Part shown: positions 7,831 to 16,401 of the stretch, one piece after another
Numbering within the stretch: position 1 is the stretch's first letter
How the letters are laid out: each line of letters opens with the position of its first letter
Assembly: GCA_965220345.1 (NCBI GenBank)
Contig: OZ244822.1
Coordinates: 2,666,001-2,730,000 of the forward strand
Source: Aldehydirespirator sp965220345
GTDB taxonomy: Bacteria; Actinomycetota; Acidimicrobiia; Acidimicrobiales; Aldehydirespiratoraceae
Reading direction: 5' to 3'
Length of the DNA: 64,000 nucleotides
Translations under genes and position numbers: made by a program
The notes under the pieces: model-generated
Databases searched by the model: none
The model's input: only the letters and a program-made list of their open reading frames with translations
Told to the model about the DNA's origin: nothing

Positions 7831-9123
7831 TCAGGTGCCAACGGCGGCTAAAGCACCCAGCAAAGCTTCGGCACCTTCGTCAATCTCTTTGGCAGTGACA
7901 TTCAGCATGGGAGTAATCCGAACCACGTTGCCGTAAAGGCCGCCTTTGCCGATCAGCAAACCTCGGTCTTTGCAGGCTTCCATCACTGCAGCACCACGCG
8001 CAGCGTCAGGCTCAATCGATCCGGGATGCACGAACTCCAACGCCAACATCAAGCCGCGGCCTCGCATTTCGGCCACCCATTCATAGCTTTCCACCGCCGG
8101 AGCCAGCGCATGCACGAGACGACGACCCATAGCACAAGCGTTGCCTTGCAGATCGTCTTCTAGCACCCGCTTTAGCGTGGCTCGGCCCGCAGCCACTGAC
8201 AGCGGGTTGCCTCCGAAAGTCGAAAACTGCAAAGCCTTAACTCGGTCAAATATTTCAGCACGAGCAACCACACCAGCCAAAGTAATGCCATTGCCGACAC
8301 CTTTAGCGAAAGTCAGCATGTCGGGGACTATCCCATGCGCTTCGTAACCCCAGAAATAATCGCCGGTGCGCCCCCAGCCGGTTTGAACTTCATCAGAGAT
8401 AAACAAAATGCCGTGCGCCGAAAGTACTTTGCTCATAGACCCAAAAAAGCCGTCGGGGGGCACCGCGAAACCGCCCACTCCTTGGATCGGCTCGGCGATC
8501 ATGGCGGCCACGTCACCGGTAGTAGCCATGTCAATGAGCTGCACCAGATCATCAACACAAGCGCTGGTGTAAGCATCGTCATCTAGATGCCTGAACGGGC
8601 TCCGCAGCCGGTAGCCGCCATGCACATAAGTGATATTCAGCCCCGAATGGCTAGTGGATGACCAGCTGCGCTGAGCGGTGATGGCCTGAGTAGAAAAAGT
8701 CCGTCCGTGATAACTGTTACGCATAGCCAGCACCTGATTAGAGCTTTTATAGACCGTCGCCAACAACAAAGCGGCATCGTTGGCTTCACTACCAGAAGGC
8801 AGAAAAAAGACTCTGGCATCGTCAATGCCAGATACTCGGGCGATTTCTTCGGCGAAAGCGATCATCGGTTCGCTCAGATACAGCGTTGAGGTGTGCATCA
8901 CCTTGGCTGCCTGCTGCTGGACTGCCGCTACCACGCTGGGCTCAGCATGGCCGATCATGGTGGTGAGAACCCCACCAAAAAAATCTAGGTAGCGGTTACC
9001 TTCCACATCAAAGACGTAGCTACCCTCACCACGATCAATAGAGATCGGCTCGGCATACAGCGGATGTAAAAAACTGGGAAGTGCTACTGCGTAGCGATGC
9101 GCCAGTTCGGCGTTGGAAGTCAT
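7831..9123 (-). CDS. Class III aminotransferase (GABA/AGXT2-like)
   Basis: A 430-residue PLP enzyme of the class III (ornithine/GABA) aminotransferase fold. Visible elements are the cofactor-phosphate segment SGSEANDAALLLA, the YHGRTF element after it, the Asp region ISDEVQTGWGRTG, and the Schiff-base lysine in LTFAKGVGNG. The C-terminal RGRGLMLALEF and RITPMLNVTAKEIDE are also typical. The substrate cannot be read from the sequence; GABA, beta-alanine or glyoxylate are possible. It lies 53 bp downstream of an FAD amine oxidoreductase on the same strand. That pairing resembles polyamine or amine degradation modules, where an oxidase makes an aldehyde or imine and a class III transaminase handles the amino acid. 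Confidence 0.85.
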   Translation of the reverse strand: MTSNAELAHRYAVALPSFLHPLYAEPISIDRGEGSYVFDVEGNRYLDFFGGVLTTMIGHAEPSVVAAVQQQAAKVMHTSTLYLSEPMIAFAEEIARVSGIDDARVFFLPSGSEANDAALLLATVYKSSNQVLAMRNSYHGRTFSTQAITAQRSWSSTSHSGLNITYVHGGYRLRSPFRHLDDDAYTSACVDDLVQLIDMATTGDVAAMIAEPIQGVGGFAVPPDGFFGSMSKVLSAHGILFISDEVQTGWGRTGDYFWGYEAHGIVPDMLTFAKGVGNGITLAGVVARAEIFDRVKALQFSTFGGNPLSVAAGRATLKRVLEDDLQGNACAMGRRLVHALAPAVESYEWVAEMRGRGLMLALEFVHPGSIEPDAARGAAVMEACKDRGLLIGKGGLYGNVVRITPMLNVTAKEIDEGAEALLGALAAVGT

Positions 9124-9148
9124 GTGCTTAAAACTATCCCAACTATCT

Positions 9149-9184
9149 CGTAGGGGTGTTAGGCGTCGTAGGGGTGTTAGGCGT
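9149..9184. repeat. Perfect 18-bp tandem duplication
   Basis: CGTAGGGGTGTTAGGCGT is repeated head to tail with no mismatch. The second copy contains the stop codon (TAA on the minus strand, 9177-9179) of the FAD oxidoreductase, so the duplication may have altered the end of that gene or the spacer to the aminotransferase. Confidence 0.85.
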
Positions 9185-10532
9185 TGCGAAGTTTGTGTGC
9201 CAGATATAGCGCAGCACGAGCCTGCTTGTTGCGGCGGTATTCGTATCTGTCAGCGGCGGTCATTACCGCCCGGCTGGAACGCACTCCTAGCCAGCGCAAC
9301 GGTTCAGGTTCCCAACGACGATGACGCACCCCCACCCAGGGCAGATCCACCATTGCGGAGTCGCTGCCGGTGATCAACGCCGCCAGTGTGCGTCCAGCCA
9401 GATTCGCTGGTGCTACTCCCTCACCAACGTAACCCCCCGCCCCGGCCGTCCCTTTTGACCGGTCGAAATGCACGAACGGAGTCCAGTTACGGCTTATGCC
9501 CAGCACACCGCCCCAGCGATGCGTAAAACGAACCTGCGCCAAAACCGGGAACATCTCTACCAGCGTGTCGCGAATGCGTTGATGCGACCGGTTGTGGCGT
9601 TCCAGATCAGCTTTGATACGCGATCCGTAGAGATACGGCACTCCCGCACCACCAAATGCGATGCGATCATCGGCGGTGCGCTGACCATAAATCACCATAT
9701 GGCGATCATCATTGAAAGTGGGTCGATCCGCTAATCCGATCTCCTCTAGCAACGACGACGACAAAGGTTCGGTGCCAACCATCAGCGAATACACGGGAAG
9801 AAGCTGCCGACGTCTGCCTTTGAGATCACGGGTGTAGGCCTCAGTCGCTCGGACTACCACCTCGGCTCGCACTGTGCCTCTATCGGTCAACACTCGGCCT
9901 GGTTCGATAGCTATCGCAGCGGTCTGTTCAAAAATCACAACCCCAAGGCGCTCGACAGCGTCGGCTAAGCCTCGCACCAACTGTGCAGGGTTGAGCGCTG
10001 CACAGGCAGCAAAGAAGATGCCGCTATGCACATCGGTGGCATTAGCGAAACGGCGCGCCTCGTCTGCGCTGAGCAGCCTGATCTCGTCGCTGGTGAGGCC
10101 GAGTTCATGGCTATGAGCCACTTCGACAGCTTGGCGCTGCGCTTGAGGGCGATTGCGAGCCAGCCGGATCCAACCGCCTTTGTGGTAGCCGCAGTCGATT
10201 GACTCAGTGGCTGCCACTCGACCGATCTCATCGACACTGTCAAACACAGCCCGAGCGAGGCGCAGCGAGGCTGGAAGATCAGTTAGAGCCGCATATTTCT
10301 CGATACCGGCTGCTAGTTCGCCGACCGCCCAACCGCCGTTGCGACCCGAAGCACCGAACCCGCAAATGTCACGCTCAAGCACCGCCACCCGCAGTGCGGG
10401 ATCATGGCTCATCAGGTAATAAGCGCTCCACAGTCCAGTGAAGCCTCCCCCGACGATGACCACATCGAAGTCACGGTCACCGGGCAACGCCGCACGAGGT
10501 TCGAGTGAACCCTCAAAGGTGTCGAGCCACAT
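9177..10532 (-). CDS. FAD-dependent amine/amino-acid oxidoreductase (DAO/PuuB-like)
   Basis: The FAD-binding Rossmann motif VVIVGGGFTGLWSAYYL lies near residue 24 and the flavin contact region ICGFGASGRNGGW near 58. The rest fits the DAO superfamily that includes gamma-glutamylputrescine oxidase and glycine/D-amino-acid oxidases: KGGWIRLARN, then a long middle domain, then WGGVLGISRNWTPFV and GYVGEGVAPANLAGR toward the end. The open frame runs up to a TTG at 10715, but those 61 extra residues look non-coding, so I place the start at the ATG giving MWLDTFEG (451 residues); nearby GTG codons at about 10568 and 10562 are alternatives. It is probably co-transcribed with the class III aminotransferase. 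The exact substrate is unknown. Confidence 0.83.
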   Translation of the reverse strand: MWLDTFEGSLEPRAALPGDRDFDVVIVGGGFTGLWSAYYLMSHDPALRVAVLERDICGFGASGRNGGWAVGELAAGIEKYAALTDLPASLRLARAVFDSVDEIGRVAATESIDCGYHKGGWIRLARNRPQAQRQAVEVAHSHELGLTSDEIRLLSADEARRFANATDVHSGIFFAACAALNPAQLVRGLADAVERLGVVIFEQTAAIAIEPGRVLTDRGTVRAEVVVRATEAYTRDLKGRRRQLLPVYSLMVGTEPLSSSLLEEIGLADRPTFNDDRHMVIYGQRTADDRIAFGGAGVPYLYGSRIKADLERHNRSHQRIRDTLVEMFPVLAQVRFTHRWGGVLGISRNWTPFVHFDRSKGTAGAGGYVGEGVAPANLAGRTLAALITGSDSAMVDLPWVGVRHRRWEPEPLRWLGVRSSRAVMTAADRYEYRRNKQARAALYLAHKLRNA

Positions 10533-10771
10533 CGATCGATTGCGATAATTGCTAACAGTCACAGCAACCTCCAAGACTAAACGCTGAAGGGACAGCCAAC
10601 CAACAACCTCCTCGCTCTGGCTAGTTAGCCGAGATTCGGGGTTCGGGGGGTCGGAGGTACGCAGGCAAAGCGGCAAAGCTTCGGGGGGATAAAACAGTCT
10701 TTGGCCGAGATCCAAGGCTGACGCAGGCGTTGATTCTGGGCTGATGCAGGCGTTGGAGATAATCTGAGTTC

Positions 10772-12073
10772 ATGCAACGGCCACCGATCCGCAGGCTTGA
10801 CTTAGCTGGATCACCCGAAGAGATGGGCGATACTCACGGGCGGGCACACGCCGCCGAGATCCGTCACTACGCCCGCCACAGAGTGGATCTAGTGGCAGAC
10901 GGCTTATGGAGTGGCAGGCCGCTGAAACGCAGCTCCGTGCTGGAGTTGGCCGATGCCTGCCTGGCCGCCCATGAGGCGTTCTCGCCTCGGCTGCACGCCG
11001 AGATGTTGGCGATGGCAGCGGCTGCACAGATCACCCCGGCTGAAGCAATCGTGGTGGGTGGCTTCACCGACTTCGTTGACACGGTGCGTGCTGCTACAGG
11101 CGGGGCGCACCCTGTGAGCGTCAGTGAAGACGACTGCACCGCGTTTTTGGTGCCTGCTGCACGAGCCGAAGCAGATGCGGCATTGTTGGGTCAGACCTGG
11201 GACATGCATGACACTGCCACAGACCATGTTGTGCTGGCGAGCCTGCAACCTGATGTGGGGCCCGGTGTGATGGTGTTCACCACGGTGGGATGCCTCGGGC
11301 AGATTGGCATGAACACTCACGGTGTTTGTGTGGGGATCAACAACCTGATCGGCAACGACGGCTGTTTCGGTGTGACTTGGCCGACTGTGATGCGTGAAAT
11401 GCTGACTAAGTCAAGTGCCGCCGCAGCGCTTGATGTGCTGCTGAGTGCTGACCTAGCAGGCGCGCACAATTATCTGATCCTTGACTCAGCGGGTCACGGT
11501 TTCAACGTGGAAGCTATGCCTTCGGTTTGTGTGGTGCAGCCGTTGGAGGATGTGCCGCTGGTGCATACTAATCATGTGACTGATCCCAAAGCGCGGCGTT
11601 TTGAAGGTGAACGCGACGCGTTAATGATGGCCGACTCGCGGCATCGATTAGAGGTTGCCAACAAGCTTCTGTCAAAGTGCGGTGCATCGGATAATCTCGC
11701 AGGCGATCTCGCAAGTGATCCCGCTGATCATCCCGGACTTATCGACGTTGAGCAGCTCATGGAGTTCACTCGTGACCCCAGCGCTATTTGTCGCCGTCCT
11801 GATGGTCGCTACCGAGTCGAGACGAGCGGCGCAGTAATAATGCGACCCCGAAGCGCCGACTTTTGGGCTTGCTGGGGACAACCAGCCGACAACGAATATC
11901 AACATTTCTCGCTTCAGAAGCAAGCCGATACCAAGGAACAGCAAGCCGATACCCAGGATCAAGCGGACACTCAAGAGCAAGCCGATACACAAAATCAACT
12001 CAACGGGCGCTACCGAGACAACATCCAGACTGACAGTATTCACATGGATGCTTCTGCGGTTAGAGCCAACTAG
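10772..12073 (+). CDS. C45-type (acyl-CoA:6-APA acyltransferase-like) NTN hydrolase
   Basis: A 433-residue protein of the C45 peptidase/penicillin acyltransferase-like family. These are N-terminal-nucleophile hydrolases that self-cleave before a Cys. The likely nucleophile is the Cys in EDDCTAFLV near residue 125, followed by the typical LLGQTWDM element near 147 and TVGCLGQIGMNTHGV and NNLI further on. Actual substrates of bacterial members are mostly unknown; amide or peptide hydrolysis or acyl transfer is expected. After about residue 385 the protein has a hydrophilic tail made of QADTQ-type repeats (DNA 11918 to 11998), which is not part of the family fold and looks like a recent microsatellite-like expansion. 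It is divergent from the FAD oxidoreductase, with about 240 bp between. Confidence 0.78.
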   Translation: MQRPPIRRLDLAGSPEEMGDTHGRAHAAEIRHYARHRVDLVADGLWSGRPLKRSSVLELADACLAAHEAFSPRLHAEMLAMAAAAQITPAEAIVVGGFTDFVDTVRAATGGAHPVSVSEDDCTAFLVPAARAEADAALLGQTWDMHDTATDHVVLASLQPDVGPGVMVFTTVGCLGQIGMNTHGVCVGINNLIGNDGCFGVTWPTVMREMLTKSSAAAALDVLLSADLAGAHNYLILDSAGHGFNVEAMPSVCVVQPLEDVPLVHTNHVTDPKARRFEGERDALMMADSRHRLEVANKLLSKCGASDNLAGDLASDPADHPGLIDVEQLMEFTRDPSAICRRPDGRYRVETSGAVIMRPRSADFWACWGQPADNEYQHFSLQKQADTKEQQADTQDQADTQEQADTQNQLNGRYRDNIQTDSIHMDASAVRAN

Positions 12074-12088
12074 GAAGCTAAGGCTGAT

Positions 12089-12745
12089 ATGACTGATCTG
12101 ACGTTCACAAACATCCGACCCGAGTGGGCCGAAGTGCTAGAAGGCATTGAGCACAGCTCGTTTCCTACAGCTGACCGAGCCGATCTTTACCATGCTGACG
12201 AGTTGCGCTCTCTGGCCGCGGATTTTCCTGAAGGCACAGTGGTAGTGCTTGACGGTGACACTCCAGTAGCGATGGGTCTCGGTATTCGTATCCACTTTGA
12301 TTTCAGCCAGACACAGCATTCGGTGCGTGATCTGATGGGCGCAGACGGCGGTTCGGGTCATATCGCCGACGGGGCTTGGTATTACGGAACCAGCATTGCG
12401 GTGCTGCCTCAGTATCGACGCCAAGGCATCGGGCGGCGACTCTATGACATGCGCAAACAGATCTGCCGCGACCTTGACCTCGCTGGCATTGTTGCTGGCG
12501 GAGTAATCCCCGGCTATGCAGCTCATATTGGCGACATGTCCGCAGCTGACTATGTCAAAAAGGTTGCTGCCGGTGAGCTTTATGATCCGACGCTGACCAT
12601 GCAGCTTGCTAACGGCTTTGAAGCCCGTGGCGTGATCGCTGACTACATCCGCGACCCTGCTGTTGGCGACTGGGCTTCGCTGATCGTCTGGGATAACCCT
12701 GATTACTCAGGCTCAGGCAGCGATCCAGCTGTCGATAATCCCTAG
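12089..12745 (+). CDS. GNAT family N-acetyltransferase
   Basis: A 218-residue GNAT enzyme. The acetyl-CoA binding motif A is clear: YYGTSIAVLPQYRRQGIGRRLYDMRKQ near residues 93 to 120 (split here as a region, key residues Arg-Arg-Gln-Gly-Ile-Gly). Downstream pieces (AGGVIPGY, YVKKVAAGELYDPTL, NGFEARGVIADYI) resemble the GNAT domain that in many bacteria is fused to a nitrilase-like amidohydrolase; here it stands alone. The substrate is unknown. It lies 15 bp after the C45 hydrolase gene and is probably in the same operon. Its 3' end overlaps the convergent thrH gene by 33 bp. Confidence 0.82.
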   Translation: MTDLTFTNIRPEWAEVLEGIEHSSFPTADRADLYHADELRSLAADFPEGTVVVLDGDTPVAMGLGIRIHFDFSQTQHSVRDLMGADGGSGHIADGAWYYGTSIAVLPQYRRQGIGRRLYDMRKQICRDLDLAGIVAGGVIPGYAAHIGDMSAADYVKKVAAGELYDPTLTMQLANGFEARGVIADYIRDPAVGDWASLIVWDNPDYSGSGSDPAVDNP

Positions 12746-13330
12746 CAAATCCCGATAGCTGCTGCAGCTAGCGAGATGCGGATGCTCAGCGGCGACGTTT
12801 GCGGAAGCCCTAAAAAGCACCCCGGCATCGGCTTGCGTCAGCATGGTCACGTCGTTGTATGAGTCTCCGACTGCCACCACCCGATAGTTCAGCGACTGGA
12901 AAGCTTCGACGGCTCGCTGCTTCTGGTTGGTGATGCGCAGTTGGTAACCCGCAAAGCGTCCGTCTTGCTCAATCAGGCGATGGCACAGCATCGCTGGCTC
13001 ACCAAGTTTCGCTATCAACGATCGACCGAACTGCTCAAAGGTATCCGACAGCACTAACACCGGCATACGTGACCGCAGCTCGTTCAGAAATTCAACAGCT
13101 CCCTCTAAGGGCATCATGGTGTCGATCACTTTCATGATCGTGTCGAGCTTGATACCTGCTGCGTCTAGTGCTTCGATCCTGCCGGTAAACAGCGCATCAA
13201 TGTCGGGTTCGTCACGGGTGGTGCGACGCAGAGCATCAAGACCGGTGTGTTCAGCTACCGCTATCCATATTTCAGGGGTGAGCACACCCTCAAGGTCAAG
13301 TACAGCTAGAGACTGCTTCGGGCTGGTCAT
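12713..13330 (-). CDS. thrH: HAD phosphatase, ThrH-like (phosphoserine phosphatase/homoserine phosphotransferase)
   Basis: A 205-residue HAD-family protein closely resembling Pseudomonas ThrH, about 205 residues. In ThrH the nucleophile motif reads DLEGVL and here it is LDLEGVLTPEIWIAVAE at residues 11 to 27. Further matches are MPLEGAVEFLNELRSR near 72, motif II VLVLSDTFEQF near 92, and motif III VAVGDSYNDVTML near 152. ThrH hydrolyses phosphoserine and can move the phosphate to homoserine. With serA in the same window, it may be the phosphoserine phosphatase of the serine route; that is inference. It overlaps the upstream VOC gene by 4 bp (ATGA), so the two are coupled, and it converges on the GNAT gene. 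Confidence 0.85.
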   Translation of the reverse strand: MTSPKQSLAVLDLEGVLTPEIWIAVAEHTGLDALRRTTRDEPDIDALFTGRIEALDAAGIKLDTIMKVIDTMMPLEGAVEFLNELRSRMPVLVLSDTFEQFGRSLIAKLGEPAMLCHRLIEQDGRFAGYQLRITNQKQRAVEAFQSLNYRVVAVGDSYNDVTMLTQADAGVLFRASANVAAEHPHLASCSSYRDLLGIIDSWIAA

Positions 13331-13791
13331 TCGGCTGCGGGCATCATCTCGGCAGCACGACGCTCTAGCTCGTCGTCATCAACATCCTCAATATGGGTTT
13401 GGACTCCCCAGTTGTGACCCCATGGGTCAACGAATCTTCCAGAGCGGAAGCCGTAGAACTGATCGCTGGGAGGCTGCACTTCGATGGCTCCAGCGGCAAG
13501 TGCAGCCGCATGAACTGCGTCGCAGTCCTCGACATTGACGCTCAAAGCCACAGGAGTTCCTCCAAATACTTTTGGGCTTCGTGTATTCATCTCGGGCCAT
13601 TCGTCTGACACCATGATCAGCGAATCGCCGAGACTTAACTCGGCGTGCCCTACCCGCCCCTCAAAGATCATGCGGCGGCCACGCTCTACGAAACCCAGAA
13701 CGCTGGTATAGAAATCAATGGCTTCAGCCGCGCCGTCTACGCACAGATAGGCAGACACACGCGGATAGTCATGAGGAATTGGGTTAACCAT
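13327..13791 (-). CDS. VOC superfamily (PhnB/glyoxalase-like) protein
   Basis: A 154-residue vicinal-oxygen-chelate fold protein. It opens with the PhnB-like strand RVSAYLCVDGAAEAIDFYTSVLGF and continues with FEGRVGHAELSLGDSLIMVSDEWP, a VEDCDAVHAAALAAGA segment and FYGFRSGRFVDPWGHNWGVQTHIED. The DPxGHxW ending is typical of the subgroup. Members range from metal-dependent enzymes to antibiotic-binding proteins, so no reaction can be named. It is the first gene of a two-gene unit with thrH, by a 4-bp overlap. Confidence 0.83.
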   Translation of the reverse strand: MVNPIPHDYPRVSAYLCVDGAAEAIDFYTSVLGFVERGRRMIFEGRVGHAELSLGDSLIMVSDEWPEMNTRSPKVFGGTPVALSVNVEDCDAVHAAALAAGAIEVQPPSDQFYGFRSGRFVDPWGHNWGVQTHIEDVDDDELERRAAEMMPAAE

Positions 13792-14104
13792 CGTTTCGGC
13801 TTTCTTCTATAAAGGTCGGGGGGTTGTTGCAGAAGCTTGGAGGGCTTGTTGAAAGGTGCTGCCTATCATTTTCGCTCAGGACTGTTGCTCAGGACGCTCC
13901 ACATTGTTGCTCAGGATTGTTGCTCAAGCATCTTTGACCGAACGTCATGTTGCGCTCACACATTATCGCCACACATGATCATCACGCCAAAGCCGATTTA
14001 CCTACCCGACTACTCTGCGAGCTTTTTGAGGGCTTTTGAAGGTCTAGTTGGCCGCGCGTGAGCAGGCGATGACAGGCGATGTAGGGGCGGTACTGTGAAC
14101 AGTT
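13792..14104. other. Intergenic region upstream of smpB with TGTTGCTCA repeats
   Basis: No convincing gene in 313 bp. TGTTGCTCA occurs three times (13883, 13905 and 13918), and TTCGCTCAGGA precedes the first copy. A 74-codon open frame crosses the region but lacks protein-like composition. The VOC-gene promoter and the smpB promoter must lie here, but I cannot assign boxes. Confidence 0.45.
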
Positions 14105-14620
14105 ATGGCCAAGTCACAGAAGCCTCGCGATGTTCCGCCGGGAGCGTCACTGGTGGCGGCCAATCGCCGCGCTCGTCGCGACTATGAGATCATTGAGACT
14201 CTTGAGGTGGGTCTGGTGCTGCGCGGCAGCGAAGTCAAGTCGCTGCGTGAAAGCAGCGTCCAGATCACCGAAAGCTGGGCTCGCATTGATCGCGAGGAGC
14301 TGTGGTTGCACAATCTGCACATCTCACCGTATTCGCATGCTGCCGCGGCGTTCCGCTCCGAACCTGACCGAGTCCGCAAACTGCTAGCTCACCGTCGCGA
14401 GATCCAGCGTCTCGCTTCGCGTGTCAAACAGGAGCGCCTGACTTTGGTGCCGCTAGTGCTGTATTTCATAGACGGTAGAGCCAAGATTTCTTTAGCATTG
14501 GCTCGCGGGCGCAGCCGCGCTGACCGCCGCCGAGACATAGCCGAACGCGATGCCGCAGCCGAAGCAGCCCGATCAATGGCAGCAGCCAGACACCGCCGAA
14601 ACCGTAGAGAGCCGCAATGA
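14105..14620 (+). CDS. smpB: SsrA-binding protein SmpB
   Basis: A 171-residue SmpB, which binds tmRNA and delivers it to stalled ribosomes. Characteristic segments are ARRDYEIIETLEVGLVLRGSEVKSLRE (residues 24 to 50), HNLHISPYSHA, VPLVLYFIDGRAKISLALARGRS and the basic C-terminal tail RRDIAERDA, which in known SmpB enters the decoding centre. The tail is longer and more Ala/Arg-rich than usual. The ssrA gene lies 0.85 kb downstream on the same strand, so both partners of trans-translation are close. The stop overlaps the start of the transporter gene (ATGA). Confidence 0.95.
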   Translation: MAKSQKPRDVPPGASLVAANRRARRDYEIIETLEVGLVLRGSEVKSLRESSVQITESWARIDREELWLHNLHISPYSHAAAAFRSEPDRVRKLLAHRREIQRLASRVKQERLTLVPLVLYFIDGRAKISLALARGRSRADRRRDIAERDAAAEAARSMAAARHRRNRREPQ

Positions 14621-15234
14621 CCAGAAGCGAGATCGCCGTGTTGGTGGCGGTGATCGCCAACGGACTCACTTTCGTGCAGATCGTCCCGCAGATCGTGCGG
14701 CTGATACGCAGCGGTCGGACCGAGGGAGTGTCGCCTACCTGGGCTGCGGTGGGCATGACTATCAACCTCGGCTGGCTCGGCTACATCTTGGACAATCAGC
14801 TGTGGGAGGCGATCCCGTCGGTAACCGCCGCCATCGTCAGCTTCGCTGTGGCACTGCTGCTGCTTATTCGCAACGGCGTGAGGGTGAACGCGGCGCTGCG
14901 TCTCTGCGCTGTAGTAGTTCTCGCCAGCGTGGTGATTCAGCAGTTTGCGGGCTGGACTGTGCTAGGCACGGTGCTGGGCCTTTCCAACGGGCTGTATCTT
15001 GGGCCAGCGCTGATAACGGTATGGCGCGAGCAGGTGCCGACGGGTGTGTCACCTAGCACTTGGTGGCTTACCGCAGCAGAAGGTTTCAAATGGGGGTTAT
15101 ACGGCTTGTTGCTGGGTGCGGTGCCGATCATGGTTTATGGCTCAACGGCGGTGCTGCTGTCTAGTGGCGTGCTGCTGCGACTTTGGTTGACTCGAGGCAG
15201 GATCCAAGCCGCTATAGGTCACCTAGGACGATAA
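14617..15234 (+). CDS. PQ-loop/SWEET-like membrane transporter
   Basis: A 205-residue protein with about seven hydrophobic helices. It has two PQ-loop-like repeats: FVQIVPQIVRLIRSGRTEGVSP near residues 19 to 40, and YLGPALITVWREQVPTGVSP near 127 to 147, where the PQ pair is changed. This double PQ-loop arrangement with a linking helix matches SWEET-like sugar transporters. The sugar or other substrate is unknown. It starts within the smpB stop codon (4-bp overlap), so it is translated with smpB. The pairing with smpB has no obvious functional reason. Confidence 0.72.
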   Translation: MTRSEIAVLVAVIANGLTFVQIVPQIVRLIRSGRTEGVSPTWAAVGMTINLGWLGYILDNQLWEAIPSVTAAIVSFAVALLLLIRNGVRVNAALRLCAVVVLASVVIQQFAGWTVLGTVLGLSNGLYLGPALITVWREQVPTGVSPSTWWLTAAEGFKWGLYGLLLGAVPIMVYGSTAVLLSSGVLLRLWLTRGRIQAAIGHLGR

Positions 15235-15466
15235 ACACGCCGCCGATGCGCGCTCATGCAGGCCGCAAGTCCCTGACAGCATCCACTCCGCGCACGACAT
15301 CGCCTTCATGACAAGCTTGTTGAGCTTTGGCCAACTCCGCGACCGCTGCGCTGTCGCTCAGTATTTCCAGCGTCTCTTCAACAGCGTGCCTTACCATCAG
15401 GTAGGTATGCCGATATGCTTGAAAGCCCCTTCAGGGGATGCAGCTTGACAATCTCAAATGCATTAC

Positions 15467-15860
15467 GGGGCTGACCGGTTTCGACGTTGGGACTAGGAAG
15501 CCGTGGAGTGCGACCGGAGTTGCTCAGACTCCTTAAACAGGGCACCCAAAGAGACGCCGATAACGACGATCTCGTTCTTGCAGCCTGATCTGATCTAGCA
15601 GTAAGAATCATCGCGACCAGCAATGGCACGCGGGGCCTGACCGTTGCAGCCTGGCACCAGAAGCAGCGGTGGACTGCGGGGAGAGACCCGCTGACGGCAG
15701 GCAAAGACCGCTGACATCGGAGAAAGATCCGGCGGCAGGATTCTCAAAGATCCACACGACCCGGCGTAGCAGCAGCCGCAAGCTGCAGGTCTCGGGAATG
15801 GTCGTAGCAATCTCGGTGTCCGCCTGACGGACGGGAGTTCGATTCTCCCCAGCTCCACCA
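15467..15860 (+). ncRNA. ssrA: Transfer-messenger RNA (tmRNA)
   Basis: About 394 nt. The 5' end GGGGCTGACCGGTTTCGACG is the standard start of one-piece tmRNA, and its first 7 nt pair with CAGCTCC before the terminal ACCA (15857-15860). The T arm reads GGGAGTTCGATTCTCCC near the 3' end. The tag reading frame starts with GCC at 15556 and ends with TGA at 15586-15588, encoding ADNDDLVLAA; the LAA ending is the degradation signal. The charged tRNA part adds a further Ala in front. The segments between tag and 3' tRNA half contain several G+C-rich stem-loops as expected for pseudoknots. It is 232 bp after the SWEET-like gene. I could not assign its promoter. Confidence 0.96.
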
Positions 15861-15991
15861 AAGCACAGATCTGCTGCCCCCCAACTACTGCTTGGAGAGA
15901 TAACAGCTAGCTAGTCCAGTACTTTGCTCGCCATCTCAAGGGCTGATACTTTGACTTCCGCATAGAGTGTCGCTGCATCTTTACCGTGATT

Positions 15992-16342
15992 TTATGCCGC
16001 ACGCGTGAAGAGTTCCCACGGATCTTGAGGTTGCGGATGGCGTGGTCGCAGCCAGAACACCCCCGACTTCCCTGCCTTGACGGCACCGATGGCAGGCTGA
16101 AGATCAAGAAGCAGTGCTCCAGTCGCACGGATCGGATCGTCACCCACACCTTCCACGGCAAACACGCAGAGTTTCGTCTTCAGAACAGCCGCCAGTTCTA
16201 TGGGATTGCGCAGCATTCGATAGTTCAAGGTCACTAAGCCCTCGTATCCAAGCTGTTTTAGTGCAATCAATAAGCTTCGATCATCAAGTGTCGTAAGCCG
16301 TTGGTTAATCGTGCGCAGCGGCACGAGTTGCACACCTGTCAT
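15992..16342 (-). CDS. PIN-like toxin (VapC45-type), second gene of a TA pair
   Basis: A 116-residue protein. The first 60 residues (RTINQRLTTLDDRSLLIALKQLGYEGLV, then TLNYRMLRNPIELAAVLKTKLCVFAVEG) look like the PIN-like family found with DUF433 antitoxins: an acidic pair, then a strand ending with a threonine and a basic motif RNPIELA, where classic members have a TxD motif. Here the position usually filled by Asp in LTxD reads TLNY, so an active-site acid may be absent or shifted. PIN toxins are RNases. It lies 59 bp downstream of the antitoxin, same strand. The N-terminus is shorter than usual. Confidence 0.62.
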   Translation of the reverse strand: MTGVQLVPLRTINQRLTTLDDRSLLIALKQLGYEGLVTLNYRMLRNPIELAAVLKTKLCVFAVEGVGDDPIRATGALLLDLQPAIGAVKAGKSGVFWLRPRHPQPQDPWELFTRAA

Positions 16343-16401
16343 CCACTAATCCAGTTCCTTGAGGATCGGCTCTGGAAAGTTCTGATCTAAGGGCAGGTGC
16401 A

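Noticed and set aside
13837..14061. 74-codon frame before smpB
   Set aside because: Covers the TGTTGCTCA repeats and has no coding signature.
15445..15450. TTGACA as the -35 box of ssrA
   Set aside because: A -10 box at 17 bp would fall inside the mature tmRNA 5' end; the position does not fit.
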